The notes: generated by a model from the sequence alone, not told the origin. A stretch of DNA of 64,000 nt from Lyophyllum atratum (GCA_014905825.1 JACGCN010000011.1:372001-436000); one strand, 5' to 3'; shown: positions 41,778 through 53,910, counted from the first letter of the stretch. Translations and numbers: made by a program.

Positions 41778-43613
41778 ATGCAACGCCGCGCAGGCAGGGC
41801 CCAAGCCCGCATCGCCTCCCCCTCCCACCACTCCCCCCCCATAGGTTTCGACACCGACAAAGGCACCACCCGGCTCAGCCAGCGCAGCTTCGGCGTCACC
41901 AACCGAATCTGGCTCATCCTCTTCCTCTTTTTTCTTCTCATCACTTTCACGCGTTTCGCACTGCCCACGACTCATCCAACGCAATCAAAGCCCGGTGTGG
42001 CTTCGACGAGTCTTAGGGCGAAGAATTATCTGAATGCTTCCGGGGCGGAACCAAATCCGTTCGCCTTTTGCCCGGTGTATGGGCCGGGCGACGAGATTGG
42101 AGCGAGGTATGGGGCGCAGACGCTCTCGCAGAGCAGGCTTTACCTCGGGAGCGGCGAGCGGATCCAGCGCGTGTTGAACAGGGCTTTGGCTGGGCAGCCC
42201 GTCACGATCAGTATACTAGGCGGCTCAGGTGCGTCTCTCAATCCCATTGCGAACTTATCCGTACAACATTCTCATATAAGCTCAGTATCGGCATGCCACG
42301 GCGCAGGCGACGACCCCGTCTCTCCCACCTGCTACCCCTCCCTCTTCTTCAACTGGTGGAACACCGTCTTCCCGCACCCCGCCACCGAGCTCACGAACGG
42401 CGCGATGCGCCGCACCAACTCGGGCTACTTTGGCTTCTGCAGCGCGCACCACATCCCCGACGTCACAGACCTCGTCATCATCGAGCTCGACACCGAAGAC
42501 ACCCCGTAAGTCCCCCCTCCCCTCTCCCCCTCTCCCCCCTCTCCCTTACCCCTCCCATCTCATCTCATACCAAACCCACCTCCGCACAGAGACCCCGACA
42601 TGATGGAAAACTTCGAAACCCTCATCCGCTCCCTCCTCATCCGGCCGGACCACCCCGCCCTCCTCCTCCTCGGCCACTTCTCCCCACAAATCCACCAGAC
42701 CCATGGGTTCGCGGGCCCGGACCACTGGCACGACGTCGTAGCGCAGTTTTATGATGTGCCGCATATTAGCACGAAGGCGGTGTTGTTCCCAAGGTATATG
42801 CGCGATCCGAAGTCGATCGATAAATACTACGTCGACCCCGTCCTCGCTAGCCCTAAGGGGCACGCCCTCATCGCCGACGTACTGGTGGCGTACCTACAGT
42901 CTCAGATCTGTATTGCATGGGCCGTGGCTACGGGCGTCTCGTTCGACAACGCCCCTCTTACCCTTACACAAGCCGCTGCGGATGCGCATGGCTTGTTCGG
43001 TGGTGTGGGACAGCGCAAAGGCGTCCCGGGCGCAGAGGACGGGGTGGACGAGGACGGGGACCGGCTCAAGCCCGCGCCTCTCCAACAGCAGCAAGTCTCC
43101 CCCGTCCCCCCGGGGCGCATCAACACCCGTCCAGGCGGCCGCCCCTTCGAAGAAATAGCCCCCTACTGCGTCTCCGCAAACGACCTCATCAACCCCCTCC
43201 CCCCCTCCATGTTCTACGGCTCCGGCTGGCTCCCCTTCCACGCCCCCCCCTCCTCCTCCTCCTCCTCCTCCTCCTCCCTCCACACCACCACCTCGCACTA
43301 CTGGTACTCCACCCTGCCCACCAGCAAATTACGTGTCCCGTTAAGAGTGGGGGCGGGGGACATCGGGGTGTACTACCTCCAGGAACCGATCAAGAAGGTG
43401 GGGGAGGGGAGCGCGGTGGAGTGTTGGGTGGATGATAATTATGGGGGGGCGAGGGTGATTGAGAATGCGGCGGATGTGGAGGAGGAGACGCCGGCGTTGA
43501 TGGTGATTGACCATTTTGTGTCGAGGGGGTCGCATTTTGTGGAGTGTGCGTTGCTTGGGGAGGAGGGGAGGGGGGTGGGGGTGTTTAAGATTATTGGGAT
43601 TTTTGCGACGTGA
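41778..43613 (+). CDS. SGNH hydrolase-like type II membrane protein
   Basis: Three exons, 41778-42228, 42286-42505 and 42590-43613, join in frame to 564 residues. The cytosolic N-terminus is followed by a membrane segment (RIWLILFLFFLLITF, residues ~43-60) and a lumenal domain beginning NPFAFCPVYGPGDEIGARYG. The nucleophile-type block reads ISILGGSVSACHGAGDD. Later come CYPSLFFNWWNTVFPHP, TNGAMRRTNSGYFGFCSAHH, DVTDLVIIELDTED and GPDHWHDVVAQFYDVPHI. A Ser-repeat (about 43250-43280) precedes a C-terminal beta-rich domain. Fungal members are often called capsule-associated proteins. Glycan modification, possibly acyl ester removal or transfer in the Golgi, is inferred from fold and from pairing with the mannosyltransferase. 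Confidence 0.8.
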
Positions 43614-43913
43614 GGGTGCGTATAGATAGATATTGTGTACTGTATAATTGAATGCTGCTTTCGATTCGTAGCGGGGAGGAAAGCGACACCAGTCTGGCGG
43701 TCACCGGTCATCCTCTGCACTCATGCCATTGCATTTCCTCTCCTGGACAGCGGATCACTGTGCTTTCAGATTGAAATACTAGAGCCTGCTCGATATCAAG
43801 GAACATCCTCATGCTGCCTGTACTTCTCTTCGGCTGAAACCCATCTATATGAGACCACATCATAACCGTAGTCCATACCCTGTCACCCCCTCCGCAAACA
43901 ATTGGGCAAGTAC
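43614..43913. other. Intergenic
   Basis: 300 bases holding the SGNH 3' end and the promoter of the first secreted gene. No motif identified. Confidence 0.5.
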
Positions 43914-44602
43914 ATGTATCGTGCCATATCCTTACTCCTCACCGCCACCGTCCTCTGTCTCGCAGCAGCGGCACCATCTCCCGAAACCGACCGCCTCGAC
44001 CCCAAGTGCCCTCCATCAACGCTCCCAGGTTTCGAGACCAACGCCTTCCAGTACAACGTCCCCGCCGCCGGGTTCTTCAACAAAACTGGAACCTTTTTCC
44101 ACTCCGAGTGGTATGTACGTAGTCCCAACCCACCACCACCCTCCCAATCCCCAACATTCTTACTCAATGCCGTGGGCAGACCGGGCCTGTGAGCTCTACG
44201 CGGGGCACGGACAACATCATCGGATCGACACGCAGCGCGACTCTCGACGGCACCGCGTTCACCGAGCGCCTCGTAAGGTACTCGCGCTCCCCCACCGAGC
44301 TCGTGCTGGGCTTCGCCCTCTTCACGCCCAAGCCCATTGTGTTCCATGGTGTCACCTTTAGTAGCTACACGGAAGAGTTCAGATTCTTGAGTATCTGTGG
44401 GGGGGAGGGGACGTATATTAGTATGACGGTGGTGTATTGCACGGATAGGGTGGGGCAGGCGTATGATTTGTATGATTGGTTTCGGAGGACGAGGGTTGGG
44501 AGGGTGGCGGATGAGTTGGGGGCGGATGTGTTTGCGGGGACTTGTCCGATTGGTGGGTGGTTTCCTGGTTCTGAGTGCGATTGGGTACCGAGTGCGATAT
44601 AG
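43914..44602 (+). CDS. Small secreted protein, paralogue 1
   Basis: Two exons, 43914-44114 and 44180-44602, join in frame to 207 residues. The signal peptide MYRAISLLLTATVLCLAAAAPS is followed by DPKCPPSTLPGFETNAFQYN and FFNKTGTFFHSEWY. The mature region includes TAFTERLVRYSRSPTEL, a GVTFSSYTEEFRFLSICGG strand pair, YCTDRVGQAYDLYDWF and a C-terminal VFAGTCPIGGWFPGSECDW. Spaced cysteines suggest disulfides. It is tandem to a close paralogue with the same intron position. No known domain recognised; an extracellular role is inferred only from the signal peptide. Confidence 0.8.
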
Positions 44603-44868
44603 GCAGGGCCCGATGACTTCCTTGCCCCATGGGCAGGCTAGTCCTAGGATCGAATCGAGTCGGATAACTTTGCACCTGCATGGATCGAATTTTGAGTTAT
44701 TGCCTTCCCTATCCTGGAGCGGATCAGTCAGATACAGTAACACACCTGTCCTTTTGTAAACTATCCTTGACGCAAGACACACCATTGTGCTATCTCTCCT
44801 TCTCTTCGGCTACAGCTCGTTCATATAAGCAAATGCATCGTCGCAATCCCTCTTTGCCCACCTAAGCA

Positions 44869-45589
44869 ATGTTCACTCGCACCTTCTTCCTCCTCGCCGC
44901 CACCCTCCTCCTACCCTTAGTCGCCTCCGCAGCCCCTGGTAATATTATCACCCACCTCGACCCCAAATGCCCTCCATCGGCGCTCCCAGGTTTCGAAACC
45001 AACACCTTCCAGTACAACGTCCCCGCCGCCGAATTCTTCAACAAGACCGGATCCTTCTTCCACTCAGAGTGGTATGTAAGTCACCCTCCCCCCCCCCCTT
45101 CCCCTCCCCTCCATCCTTCTTCCACCCCTCATATGATCTCACGCACAGACCGGCCCAATAGCCTCCACGCACGGCAAGGACAACACCCCCGGCTCCACCC
45201 GCTCCGGCAACTTCAGCGGCACCCCCTTCACCGAGCGCCTCGTCGCCTACTCACGCACCCCCACCCAGCTCACGCAGCAGTTCACCCTCGCCATGCCCGA
45301 GCCGATCGTGTTTGACGGCGTCACGTTCACCGGGTACACCGAGGAGCTGAGGTTCATGAGCATCTGCGGGGGGACGGCGACGTATATCGGCATGACGTCG
45401 GTATATTGCACGGATAGGGTGGCGAAGGCGTATGCGCTGTATGATAAGATAAGGAGGGGTGCGATTGGTAAGGTGGGGGATGAGCTGGGTGCGTTTGTGT
45501 TTGCGGGGACTTGTCCTATTGGTGGGTGGTTTCTTGGTTTCGAGTGCGATTGGGTACTGAGTGCGATATACTTAGGCAGGGCACGGTGA
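44869..45589 (+). CDS. Small secreted protein, paralogue 2
   Basis: Two exons, 44869-45075 and 45149-45589, join to 215 residues. The signal peptide MFTRTFFLLAATLLLPLVASA is followed by the same block order as paralogue 1: DPKCPPSALPGFETNTFQYN, FFNKTGSFFHSEWY, PFTERLVAYSRTPTQL, VTFTGYTEELRFMSICGG, YCTDRVAKAYALYD and FAGTCPIGGWFLGFECDW. The intron position and phase are identical, so the pair arose by tandem gene duplication. The C-terminus extends by YLGRAR. Function unknown. Confidence 0.8.
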
Positions 45590-46629
45590 TGTGGATGCGG
45601 GGGCTCGGTCGTTTTGATCACTTACAATTTGCCTACATGTATCGATTTTCCGAGTTAGAGTGACTTTGAAATATCAGCTGTCTATAGTCTTCTTCGTGTG
45701 ATACACCGACCACGCTGTTGGACCGCACATTATCTTACCAAGCTGTCTGGGCCCCGTATCGTGAAGACCAGATTCCTAAGCATGTACAGAAGTGGATTTG
45801 GTCCATAGCATGTGAGGTGATTCATGTGCCAAGTACAGTTCTGGACGATGCTCGCGTGGAAAGGAAACCTTCAAGATAGTGCTTTTGTGTTTCGCGTTCA
45901 GTAGATGCAGCATGGAGTATGGAGACTGACAGACCTAGTGAAAAGCATTAGACGAGTCGAGCCACGGGTTTTTCTATCGGCATGCTACCCAGGCTGGCTC
46001 CTGCTCCACCATACCCAATTCAGAACTATTTTATGAGAGTGGTACATAGCTTCATTCGAATTAGCACCGATAGAAACACGACTTGGGAATGGGGTGTATT
46101 TTCGTATTTGAGGTAACAGATAGGTTTTGTTCTATATACCGAAGTTTGGCGCGCGTCGCTGGTGACTCGGCGTCCGCCGTCGAGCTTCGTTTGGCCACCC
46201 TAGGGGAACATACGAGAGGGTGCAGAATTGAAGCTTGAGTCTCCGGATTTAACGCCGCGAGCGCATTATTTGCTGCCTACATACGCCCAGAGGCGACTTA
46301 AAGTTGTGCGGCTTTGAGATCGTTATCGTCGTCTTCAGCGACGCGACACAGCGGTCACGGTGGTTCAATTTAATTGAAGAATTGTCAGAAGCAAGGAGGG
46401 AAGTGAGCAGCCCAGTCACTGTGGAACTGAGTGTAGAGGAGCTCTAGAATAGAGCGCAGAATATGTCGCGGATTCCTGTGTTACCTTCAAACCTGCGAAG
46501 GTCATTTCGACTTCTGAACCCAGTCATGAGCGCTAGGGAGCGCTAAGGCCTAGGAGTGGTGGTGGTGATGGTGGTGAACACTGAAAAAGTTGGACGCGTT
46601 CAAGTCGCGTGACCACTGATCTAGATTTG
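45590..46629. other. Intergenic, no gene seen
   Basis: About 1 kb without a supported gene, repeat or splice-linked ORF. It includes the CSN1 promoter; GGAGCGCTA occurs near 46535, and GGTGGTGRTGGTGGTG at 46557-46576. Confidence 0.5.
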
Positions 46630-48670
46630 ATGTCACACAATCCGCGCCTATCAACCCCTCCTAACCCTCATCGTTCCTCGCCCTCCAAAGTCGGCCGTAA
46701 TCCTCTGCTCAACTCCGAGCTAACAAACTACTCGAGCATGGACGTTGATGATGATAACCAACAAAGCACAAGTTCCCAGCCCCAACCGTCGAGGAGGGTC
46801 ATGGCACCCGTAGACGAAGCCCATCCTTTCGACTTGGAGAGCTACATTTCCAACTACTCCGGTATCCCTTTCTTCTCCTAACATCATAGAACTATACGCG
46901 ATATCCTAACATTACGATCCAGGTCGCACCGCCATTGACCGCCTCATCCTGATCCTCCAAACATGCCCTTCCATCGCGCAAGAAGCCTTCCAACTCGCCG
47001 TCCAACATATCCACCAATCGCGGGACCCATCCGTATACCAACACGTCCTCACAGTCTACGAACAGCTCTCCGCGACTCCAGATCTCCCCGTGCAGCTCTC
47101 AAATCCGATGGAACTTGCGCCGCTTGACACGAAGTGGGCTGATGAGACGTTGGCGAAAAATCAGGCGGAGAAGATCAAACTGGAGGTGGAGCTGAAGACG
47201 TATTCGAATAATATGATCAAGGAGAGCATTCGGGTGGGTCTCCCATCCATTCATGACTGCCCCCTCCACGCTAGCTCTGCCTCAAGATTCCTGGGTGGCC
47301 CAGTAGCTGATTAGTATCCTCGCAGATGGCTCACCGCGATTTGGGCTACTACTACCGATCAGTAGGCGAATACTCCTCCTCCCTCAAACACTTCACCAAA
47401 TCACGCGAATACTGCGCAACAAGCCAACACGTCCTCGACATGTGTCTCTCCGTCCTCGAGGTGCTCATGACCCACATTCTCCCTCCTCGTAAAGTTGACG
47501 TTGACCCAGATCCTCCTCGAACAAAGGAACTACACCCACCTCTCCACCTACGTCTTCAAAGCCGACGCCGCGCTCGACGCCACCCTCAACGCCAGCAACG
47601 GGGGCAACGGTGGTGGTGGCGCCCAAGCACCCACGGCGGGAGCGAAGAAGAAGACCTCGATCGAACGGCAGCAAGTCCAGTCGAAGCTCGATCTCGCGAC
47701 GGCATTATCGCATCTGGGACAGGCGAATTATGAGAAGGCGGCGTATAGTTTCTTGAAAGTGGGGCCTGCGAAGGAGCTGGGCGACTGGATCGGCAAGGTC
47801 AGCTTTAATTGATAATTCGTGGTCTACCCGTATAAATCCTACTTACCGCGCGTAAACAGGTCGTGGCCCCCGGCGATATCGCCGTGTATGGGACCCTGTG
47901 CGCGCTGTCTAGCCTGCCGCGCAGCGCGCTCAGGACCCAGCTCCTGGGCAACCCCGTTTTCGGGGTGTACCTGGAGCAGGAACCATACATCCGCGAGCTC
48001 ATCGAAGCCTACATGAGCAGCGATTTCAAGACCGTGCTCGACATCCTTGCGCGGTACTCCGTGAGTCCTCCCCCCCTTACCATCTTCCCTTCCCTCCTTC
48101 TCGAGTCTACATCTAAACAAATGTATATGGTATAGACACGACACATGGTGGACATCCACCTCGCCCCGCACATCGCCGAGCTGACGGACCAGATCCGGAA
48201 CTGGGCGGTGGTGCTGTACTTCCAGCCCTTCGCGACGATCAAGCTGGAGCGGATGAGCAAGGCGTTCGGGTGGACGGTGGAAGAGGTGGAGAGGCATGTG
48301 GTGCAGCTTATTCAGGCGAGGAGCATCCAGGGGCGGGTGGATAGCCAGAATAAGGTCAGGTCCATTCTGATTCTGCGATTGTGGTGTGCTACTGACAAGA
48401 GCTGATGCGTTTGGGATAGATTCTATATGCGAAGAAGACGGATTACCGTGCTGATCTGTTTGCGCGCGCCATCAAGACGGGGACAGACATCCAGTCGGCG
48501 AATAGGAAGCTCCTTTTGAGAATGAAGCTGTAAGTCATCTCCGCCATGGACCCGTCGAAGTTCTCATTTAGCCGAAACTTCTTTGTAGACAACAAGCGGA
48601 CCTGGTGATCAAGCCGCCCAAGGGGAGCCACCATAACGCTGCGATGGTGGATATGGTAGGGAGGGATTAG
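46630..48670 (+). CDS. CSN1: COP9 signalosome complex subunit 1 (PCI domain)
   Basis: Eight exons, 46630-46861, 46923-47233, 47326-47460, 47495-47797, 47860-48060, 48136-48354, 48420-48529 and 48589-48670, join in frame to 530 residues. The start is ATG 46630 ([11 protein letters not shown]). Diagnostic segments are [34 protein letters not shown]...[20 protein letters not shown] (TPR-like RPN7 region), [20 protein letters not shown], then the PCI winged helix [35 protein letters not shown] and [12 protein letters not shown]. The order and DYC/HV motif fit CSN1 (GPS1) rather than proteasome Rpn7, its paralogue. CSN1 scaffolds the signalosome that removes NEDD8 from cullins. One intron is only 34 bases (47461-47494). 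Confidence 0.88.
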
Positions 48671-49146
48671 AGGAGGGTGCTGGGGACGGTTGTTTCGGTC
48701 CTGCTGCTTTCTGGGTTTGCAAACTTTGCTAGATCGTGTGATGTGTATGTGTATTCGTTGGTGGAGATCATCGTGATAATGTACGGCGAAAGCGAAAGCC
48801 ATACGTCCATGCTGGCTGCTGCTATGTCATCTTAGGTACTGTCAGGCAGGGAGTTGCAAAGTTTTTAGCGAACTCTTCCGGATTCTACCAATTTTGGTTC
48901 ATCCCTCTTGAGACTCGGTAGATACAGGGGCTAGTATCTCCTCCAGTGGTTTGTCGACTTTATTTGACGAAAAACGAAGTGGAGGTGGTATCGGGGCAGT
49001 CCCAGTATGCACATCCTCAAAAGCAGGGAGTTGCACAACCCTGGTCATGAAACGTCACGTAGCCGCTGCAACGCCGAGATCGGAAAACAGGATCGCCCAG
49101 ATCTTGCGTCGGAGTTCGAAGTGATGGTCTTGCAAAGGGCGTTTTG
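48671..49146. other. Intergenic
   Basis: 476 bases downstream of CSN1. GGCAGGGAGTTGCA and AGCAGGGAGTTGCA occur at about 48845 and 49023. No gene. Confidence 0.5.
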
Positions 49147-49973
49147 AGGTCCCCCGAAAGCCACCCAAAATGTCTGATCCCAAATCAGCCAAAATCCGCG
49201 ATTTTTATCCGGACACTTTTGGCCAGGTTTTTATCCGGACGGCGAATCAGCCCTCCCAAAAGGTGGATTTTTATCCGGACCCCTACATCAGGCATCCATT
49301 TTTTCCCAAAATTTTCCTTCGCTGCGCGGCCCATCATCCAGGAACCCTCAGGACGTCCGAGAGAGGGGTCAAGACTAGTTCGAACATTTGTCTACCAACT
49401 GTGCACGTCGATACATGTCCTATTGCTGTTTAGCCTTAGTTTCGCGCTTAAGAAGCACCTTGACAGCCTCAAGCACCCTACGCCTTGCCTTCATTCAACT
49501 TCCTGAAGACTCCCCAATCCATCTCTGATACCTTTAAACCATGCTCAATGGAAGCGGGGGCTCCAGAAGTAATAGGAGCCCAGTGGAATGGCGAGTTGCT
49601 GATCAGAGCTCGAGCCGGCCCCTTCAAAATCATGAAAATTTGCTTAACGCTCTGCTATACGGCCATGGTTATGTTTAAAGGCAAATGTGAAATATGTAGC
49701 GATAGTATAGTAGCTCAAGTACTTGGTTAACCTGCTGATTTCCTCCACAGGACCACAGGATCGAACCTCGTGCTGGCCCTTCATTTCGCCCAATATTTAT
49801 CCGGTCAGCAATCAGAGGTTGGCACCTGGTGATTTTTATCCGGACGCCGTGCTCAAGGATTTCGACCGAATTTCGCGAGTTTTTATCCAGACAAACCTGT
49901 TGGATCGGCCTCGAAATTCCCCAATTCTCATCCGGACTAGGATCAGGTCGCTTAGGGCGCTTTCGGGGGTCCT
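49147..49973. mobile_element. Non-autonomous DNA transposon with TTTTTATCCGGAC repeats
   Basis: 827 bases bounded by inverted ends AGGTCCCCCGAAAGC / GCTTTCGGGGGTCCT and flanked by a perfect 8-base target duplication GCGTTTTG (49139-49146 and 49974-49981). Imperfect TIR similarity extends inward to CTGATCC. The motif TTTTTATCCGGAC recurs in one orientation: three copies near the left end (about 49203, 49229, 49266) and four variants near the right (about 49794, 49833, 49878, 49924). No transposase ORF. The 8-base duplication fits several superfamilies (hAT, P, KDZ). Confidence 0.9.
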
Positions 49974-49981
49974 GCGTTTTG

Positions 49982-51036
49982 TCACGCTCTTCAGCAACTT
50001 GCACGTAGCCATCCTTCTACTTCTCCTATCGCCATGGGCTGGTATCTTCAAGCTAACTCCCAATTTTTGCGGGGATCGGAGAGCGTTGTGGACGGCTGTT
50101 CCAGAAAAGATACCAATTTCTCTCCATCACCCCGAAAACACCTTTGTGGAACGACCAACACTTCGTAGTTTTTCATAATCAGGGTATGTACGAGGTCGTA
50201 AGATACTAAGGAATACATTCCGCGACTAAAACTGGCCAGAATGGAACGCGAAGCAGTCGAAAAATGCGACTTTGCAACTCTGACACACTTTGCATACCGT
50301 TGCCGGTGATAGTAGGCGTTCGCGGTCGGGCAACTAAGGTACGGGTCATAGATTTCCGCATCCTGAACTGCGTAGAAGCGCTGGCCATGGGGCCGCATTG
50401 GTAGTGTGGTAACGAGAAGTCTAAAGTGGCTGATAATTTCTGCTTGAGCATGACAATCGCTGCCTGTTGTACCGTACGTATATGTACGTGAGTGGGGTCG
50501 CCAGCAGGGTTGGTCGAGCAGAGAACGGATTCACGGAAACGACCATACAAGTGTTCGAATGCCCGCTTTCACAGTGACCAGTGCTGAGTGCATCACGACA
50601 CCCCGGTAGGTTAAATTAAATATCCGAGTCACCGTTCCGATCTCCCACCTAGACAGACCTAGACTCGAACCAGCCTTCTTGTCGGTAATCGCGATGTTTA
50701 ATCAGAGGAAAGGAGCGCATCTGTTCAATTTGGATTGTGTGAAGGGAGTGTCGGTACTGATACACGCCGACAGTGTACCAAATCCATAACGGCTGATCTC
50801 GAGACTATCCCCCACCCCTCATATTCATTTTCCGCCCTCGTGTACGCTGAAGCTTCGTGTTCGAACATACCGTGTTCTGACTCTCTTCCATTCGTGCTCT
50901 CACCTCTCTCGTCTTGCTCCATATATATGGACTGAAGTCTCTTTGTTCTTCGTTCCCGCACCCTTTCCAGATCCCACGTCGTCGAACCATAAAGGCGGGG
51001 TACGATTCGACAAGTCTGCACCTATATGAAAACTGT
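49982..51036. other. Intergenic, no gene supported
   Basis: About 1 kb with only short overlapping ORFs on both strands and no recognisable domain. It lies downstream of the minus-strand fusion GTPase gene. Confidence 0.5.
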
Positions 51037-53240
51037 CTATTTGTTCGCAGCGGCGAAAGGATTCAGTTTTCGGAACTGCCGAGCGAATGGTATACGCATT
51101 GCTCGCAGCTCCTGGAGCGTCGTGTGGATCTTCCTCTCGTTTTCCTCCAACACCTCCTTCAACTCGGGATTTCCGTGATCGTTGCGAAGTTGCGCCGCAG
51201 TTCGCTTTTGGGTTTCCAGAAGCTCCTCGAGCGTGTATCGCAAGGTGCGGCCAGCTTCAGTTTCTGAGAGGATTTTCTCGATCTCGACAAGTTCCTGTTG
51301 GATTGCAATAGCGTCAACGGTATCCTCATTGCGGGCCGCATTCCCCAAGATCTCCTCGATGATCTCCCATCCAGACTCCTTAGAGTCAGAAAATCGGCGC
51401 AGCTGTGAACCGAGCTCGATCATAGGCTTCCAATGCAGTTCTTCCAGCTGTTGTTCGCGTTTCTCTCCTACACCAGGGGCAATCTCAGACCACTTAGTGG
51501 TGGCTAGAATGACGTTCTTCGTCCCCTCCCTGCCACATAACTTGTTGAACATGTCGAGGTTCCTCATCGATGTGCCTAGCATGCGACTCTGGCTGATCTC
51601 GTGAAGATAGATGACACCGGAAAGTCTCATGTTGGCGCTATACCTGGTAGAAATTAATTGTGAGCTGCCAGGTTCCAAAACCAAAGGGGCGCACTCACGA
51701 TCGAGCCAGCCAGACTGCAATTCGCCTCAGAATCTCAGAATCAGCAAGATAGGTGTCGTCGAACCCAGGCGTGTCGACAAGGATGATACGACGACTCGGA
51801 TCTTTAGGGTAGGATAGCACAATGTGCTGTAGCTGCGCAGTCTCCGATTTGAGATTGTGTCCCACTGTGGTTATTTCCTTCTCTGCGACGGTGTTGATGA
51901 ACTGTCTTATTGTATCAGATAATTGAGAAATGCAACTAGAGAAGACAACTCGTTACCGTGCTTTTACCGGCTCCAGTCGGTCCCATGATACTAATGAATC
52001 GGTTAGCCTGTTATAGCCGTTCAAGCGATTATAACGACATACGGAATAACGATGTCCGTACTTCTGGGATCCAGCATAAATTGGTCGTCCGCTTTGCTCT
52101 CCGTTCCCTTATAAACTTTACGTTGAATGGCGACCTTGTGTTCCGCGATGGCAACAATAGGGTCGACGATGGCGCGGGCAGACTCCTGTGTAGCAGTGAA
52201 TCGAAGGATGCTAGCGCCTCGCTGAGCGAAGCCTTTCCAGCGCGCTTTCAGCTCGGCCTCGCGTTGCGCCACAATGACGGGTGCAGCTTCCTTAAACTCC
52301 ATCATCACAAAAGAGAGGTGGGTATTTGCGGATCCACCGACATATTTTTCAAGGGACTTGAGGTGCCTGCGCGACGATTTCGGCGGTCGTGAGCTAGCTA
52401 TATCCTCCAAGTAGATTATCCCAGTAAGTTTTTTCTCCTTGTTGACCCTGTCAAGCAATTATGTCTCAACCTCCGGCGTGCATAGGAGGATACTCACGAC
52501 TGCGTTAGCCACGTGGTAATATACTTCAAATTATCTGGAACGTTCTCGTCACTGAGCTTAGCGTATACGAGGACCACGTTGCGATCTAGACCGCGGGGAT
52601 GCGGGAAGATAGCATAGTGGAGGCTTCCTGTCTGAGTTTCCTCGTTACGGTAGCCAGATGTATCATTGCCCAACACAGCGTCGATGAACTAGGAATCGTC
52701 CTGAGTTTATCCTGCTGAATGGTAGACGACTAGAGAACAACTCACGGAGCGTTTCCAGTTATCTCCTAGTGTCCCTATGACCCTATCGGACTATGTCAGC
52801 GGTCGCCACACCCAGGATGAAGTAATGTACGCAATAATGACATCGTCTCCTTTGAGGATGGGCAGAACCTTCGTCAACTGTTCGCCAGGACTTTTTTTCC
52901 CTATTCCCTTGCTGAACAATTTGGTGAAGGATTCGGAAGTCCAGCGATTAGAGGAGTCAGCTGCCGCAGACTTAAGGACCAACCGCCATACAAAAGAATC
53001 GAGACATGCCTGAAATGCGTCTAGGACGAGCTACGCCCATGTCACTGAAAACATGTGAATCCTTGCTTATAGCCAGGAACTGAGAGCGACGTACGTGGCG
53101 TGTTCGATCCGACTACGAACATCCACGGATGACTCTGATGCGCTCAAATCACGGACCGAGTGGCGTTCTGCATCGAGAAAAGACTTTGCGCTTGGCAGGT
53201 GGTCGAAATCACGCCCTCGTGACGACTGTGGAGAGAACAT
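51037..53240 (-). CDS. Fusion of a pseudo-GTPase and an AIG1-like GTPase
   Basis: Eight minus-strand exons, 53240-53091, 53030-52831, 52782-52746, 52688-52498, 52447-52043, 51990-51957, 51901-51699 and 51643-51037, all join in frame, giving 608 residues. An N-terminal extension (MFSPQSSRGR...) leads to domain 1, which keeps the AIG1-like outline (FIDAVLG, ITTWLTQS, LTGIIYLEDI) but has lost the nucleotide motifs: P-loop replaced by IGTLGDNWKRS, DTPG region by VYAKLSDEN, TKW region by VMMEFKEA. The frame runs without a stop through ADDQFMLDPRSTDIVIP into canonical domain 2: IMGPTGAGKST, ILVDTPGFDDT, LATTKWSE. A coiled C-terminus (TEAGRTLRYTLEELLETQKR) follows. Domain 2 probably binds GTP; domain 1 may regulate or scaffold. 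The first intron donor (GTCGCT) is the weakest call. Confidence 0.8.
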
Positions 53241-53910
53241 ACGACATGGAAAGATGAAGGCCTCCGAAGCTTTTAAACTTGGTAGCCCCTGTAAGAGGAT
53301 TGAGTCAAATCTTGGCTGTCTTTATTTGACGTTTAGAAGGTGGGAGTGCGATATATGTGCAGAACGAAACTGGTACTTCCCAACAAACTTATGTACAAAA
53401 CGCATTGCGATGTTTTGGCACGAGGCGCTGGGGAGCTAAACCGTCGTCATATTTCATCCTCAGATGCCGGTGCGTTGCAGACCAAGATCCAAGTGGAGAA
53501 AGGGTGTTTAGGGTATGTGAGCACCGCGTTTTCGTCACCGTTTCGTGTGCAAGTCGTGTCTATCTCGTGTAAGGCACGAGTACGGCAACTGCCGAACTCG
53601 AAGTTTTGCCTGCCTCTGACAGTGAGTCTGACCTGCCGGAGCAGGCCAGGACCTTGTCAGGACCTGCCTGAACCTCAGGAGGCGTGAAGAGATCATCCCC
53701 GAGGGGATGCCTGAACCTCAGATCGATCACAAGATTAAGAAATCTCCTCTTGGACGAAGGGTCGTAAGGGTTCTGCCACGAAGCCCTGCGATGCGACTGC
53801 ATGACTTATAATTCACTGCCAGTTGCAGTCAACGTGTGCGTTATAATACCACTACCCATTCAAAACCCAACCAGCTAAGCAAGTCCGAAATTTTGACTCG
53901 CGCAACAGTG
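53241..53910. other. Intergenic between divergent GTPase genes
   Basis: 670 bases holding both promoters. CCTGCCTGAACCTCAG and GATGCCTGAACCTCAG repeat near 53670 and 53706. No gene. Confidence 0.5.

Noticed and set aside
46923..48529. Proteasome subunit Rpn7 as the identity of the PCI protein
   Set aside because: Rpn7 and CSN1 are paralogues, but the central DYCxxxxHVxDMC block and the C-terminal segment fit CSN1 better.
52021..52458. Treating the degenerate G domain as a separate pseudogene
   Set aside because: Its exon runs in frame into the next G domain with matching splice phases and no stop, so a fusion is the simpler reading.
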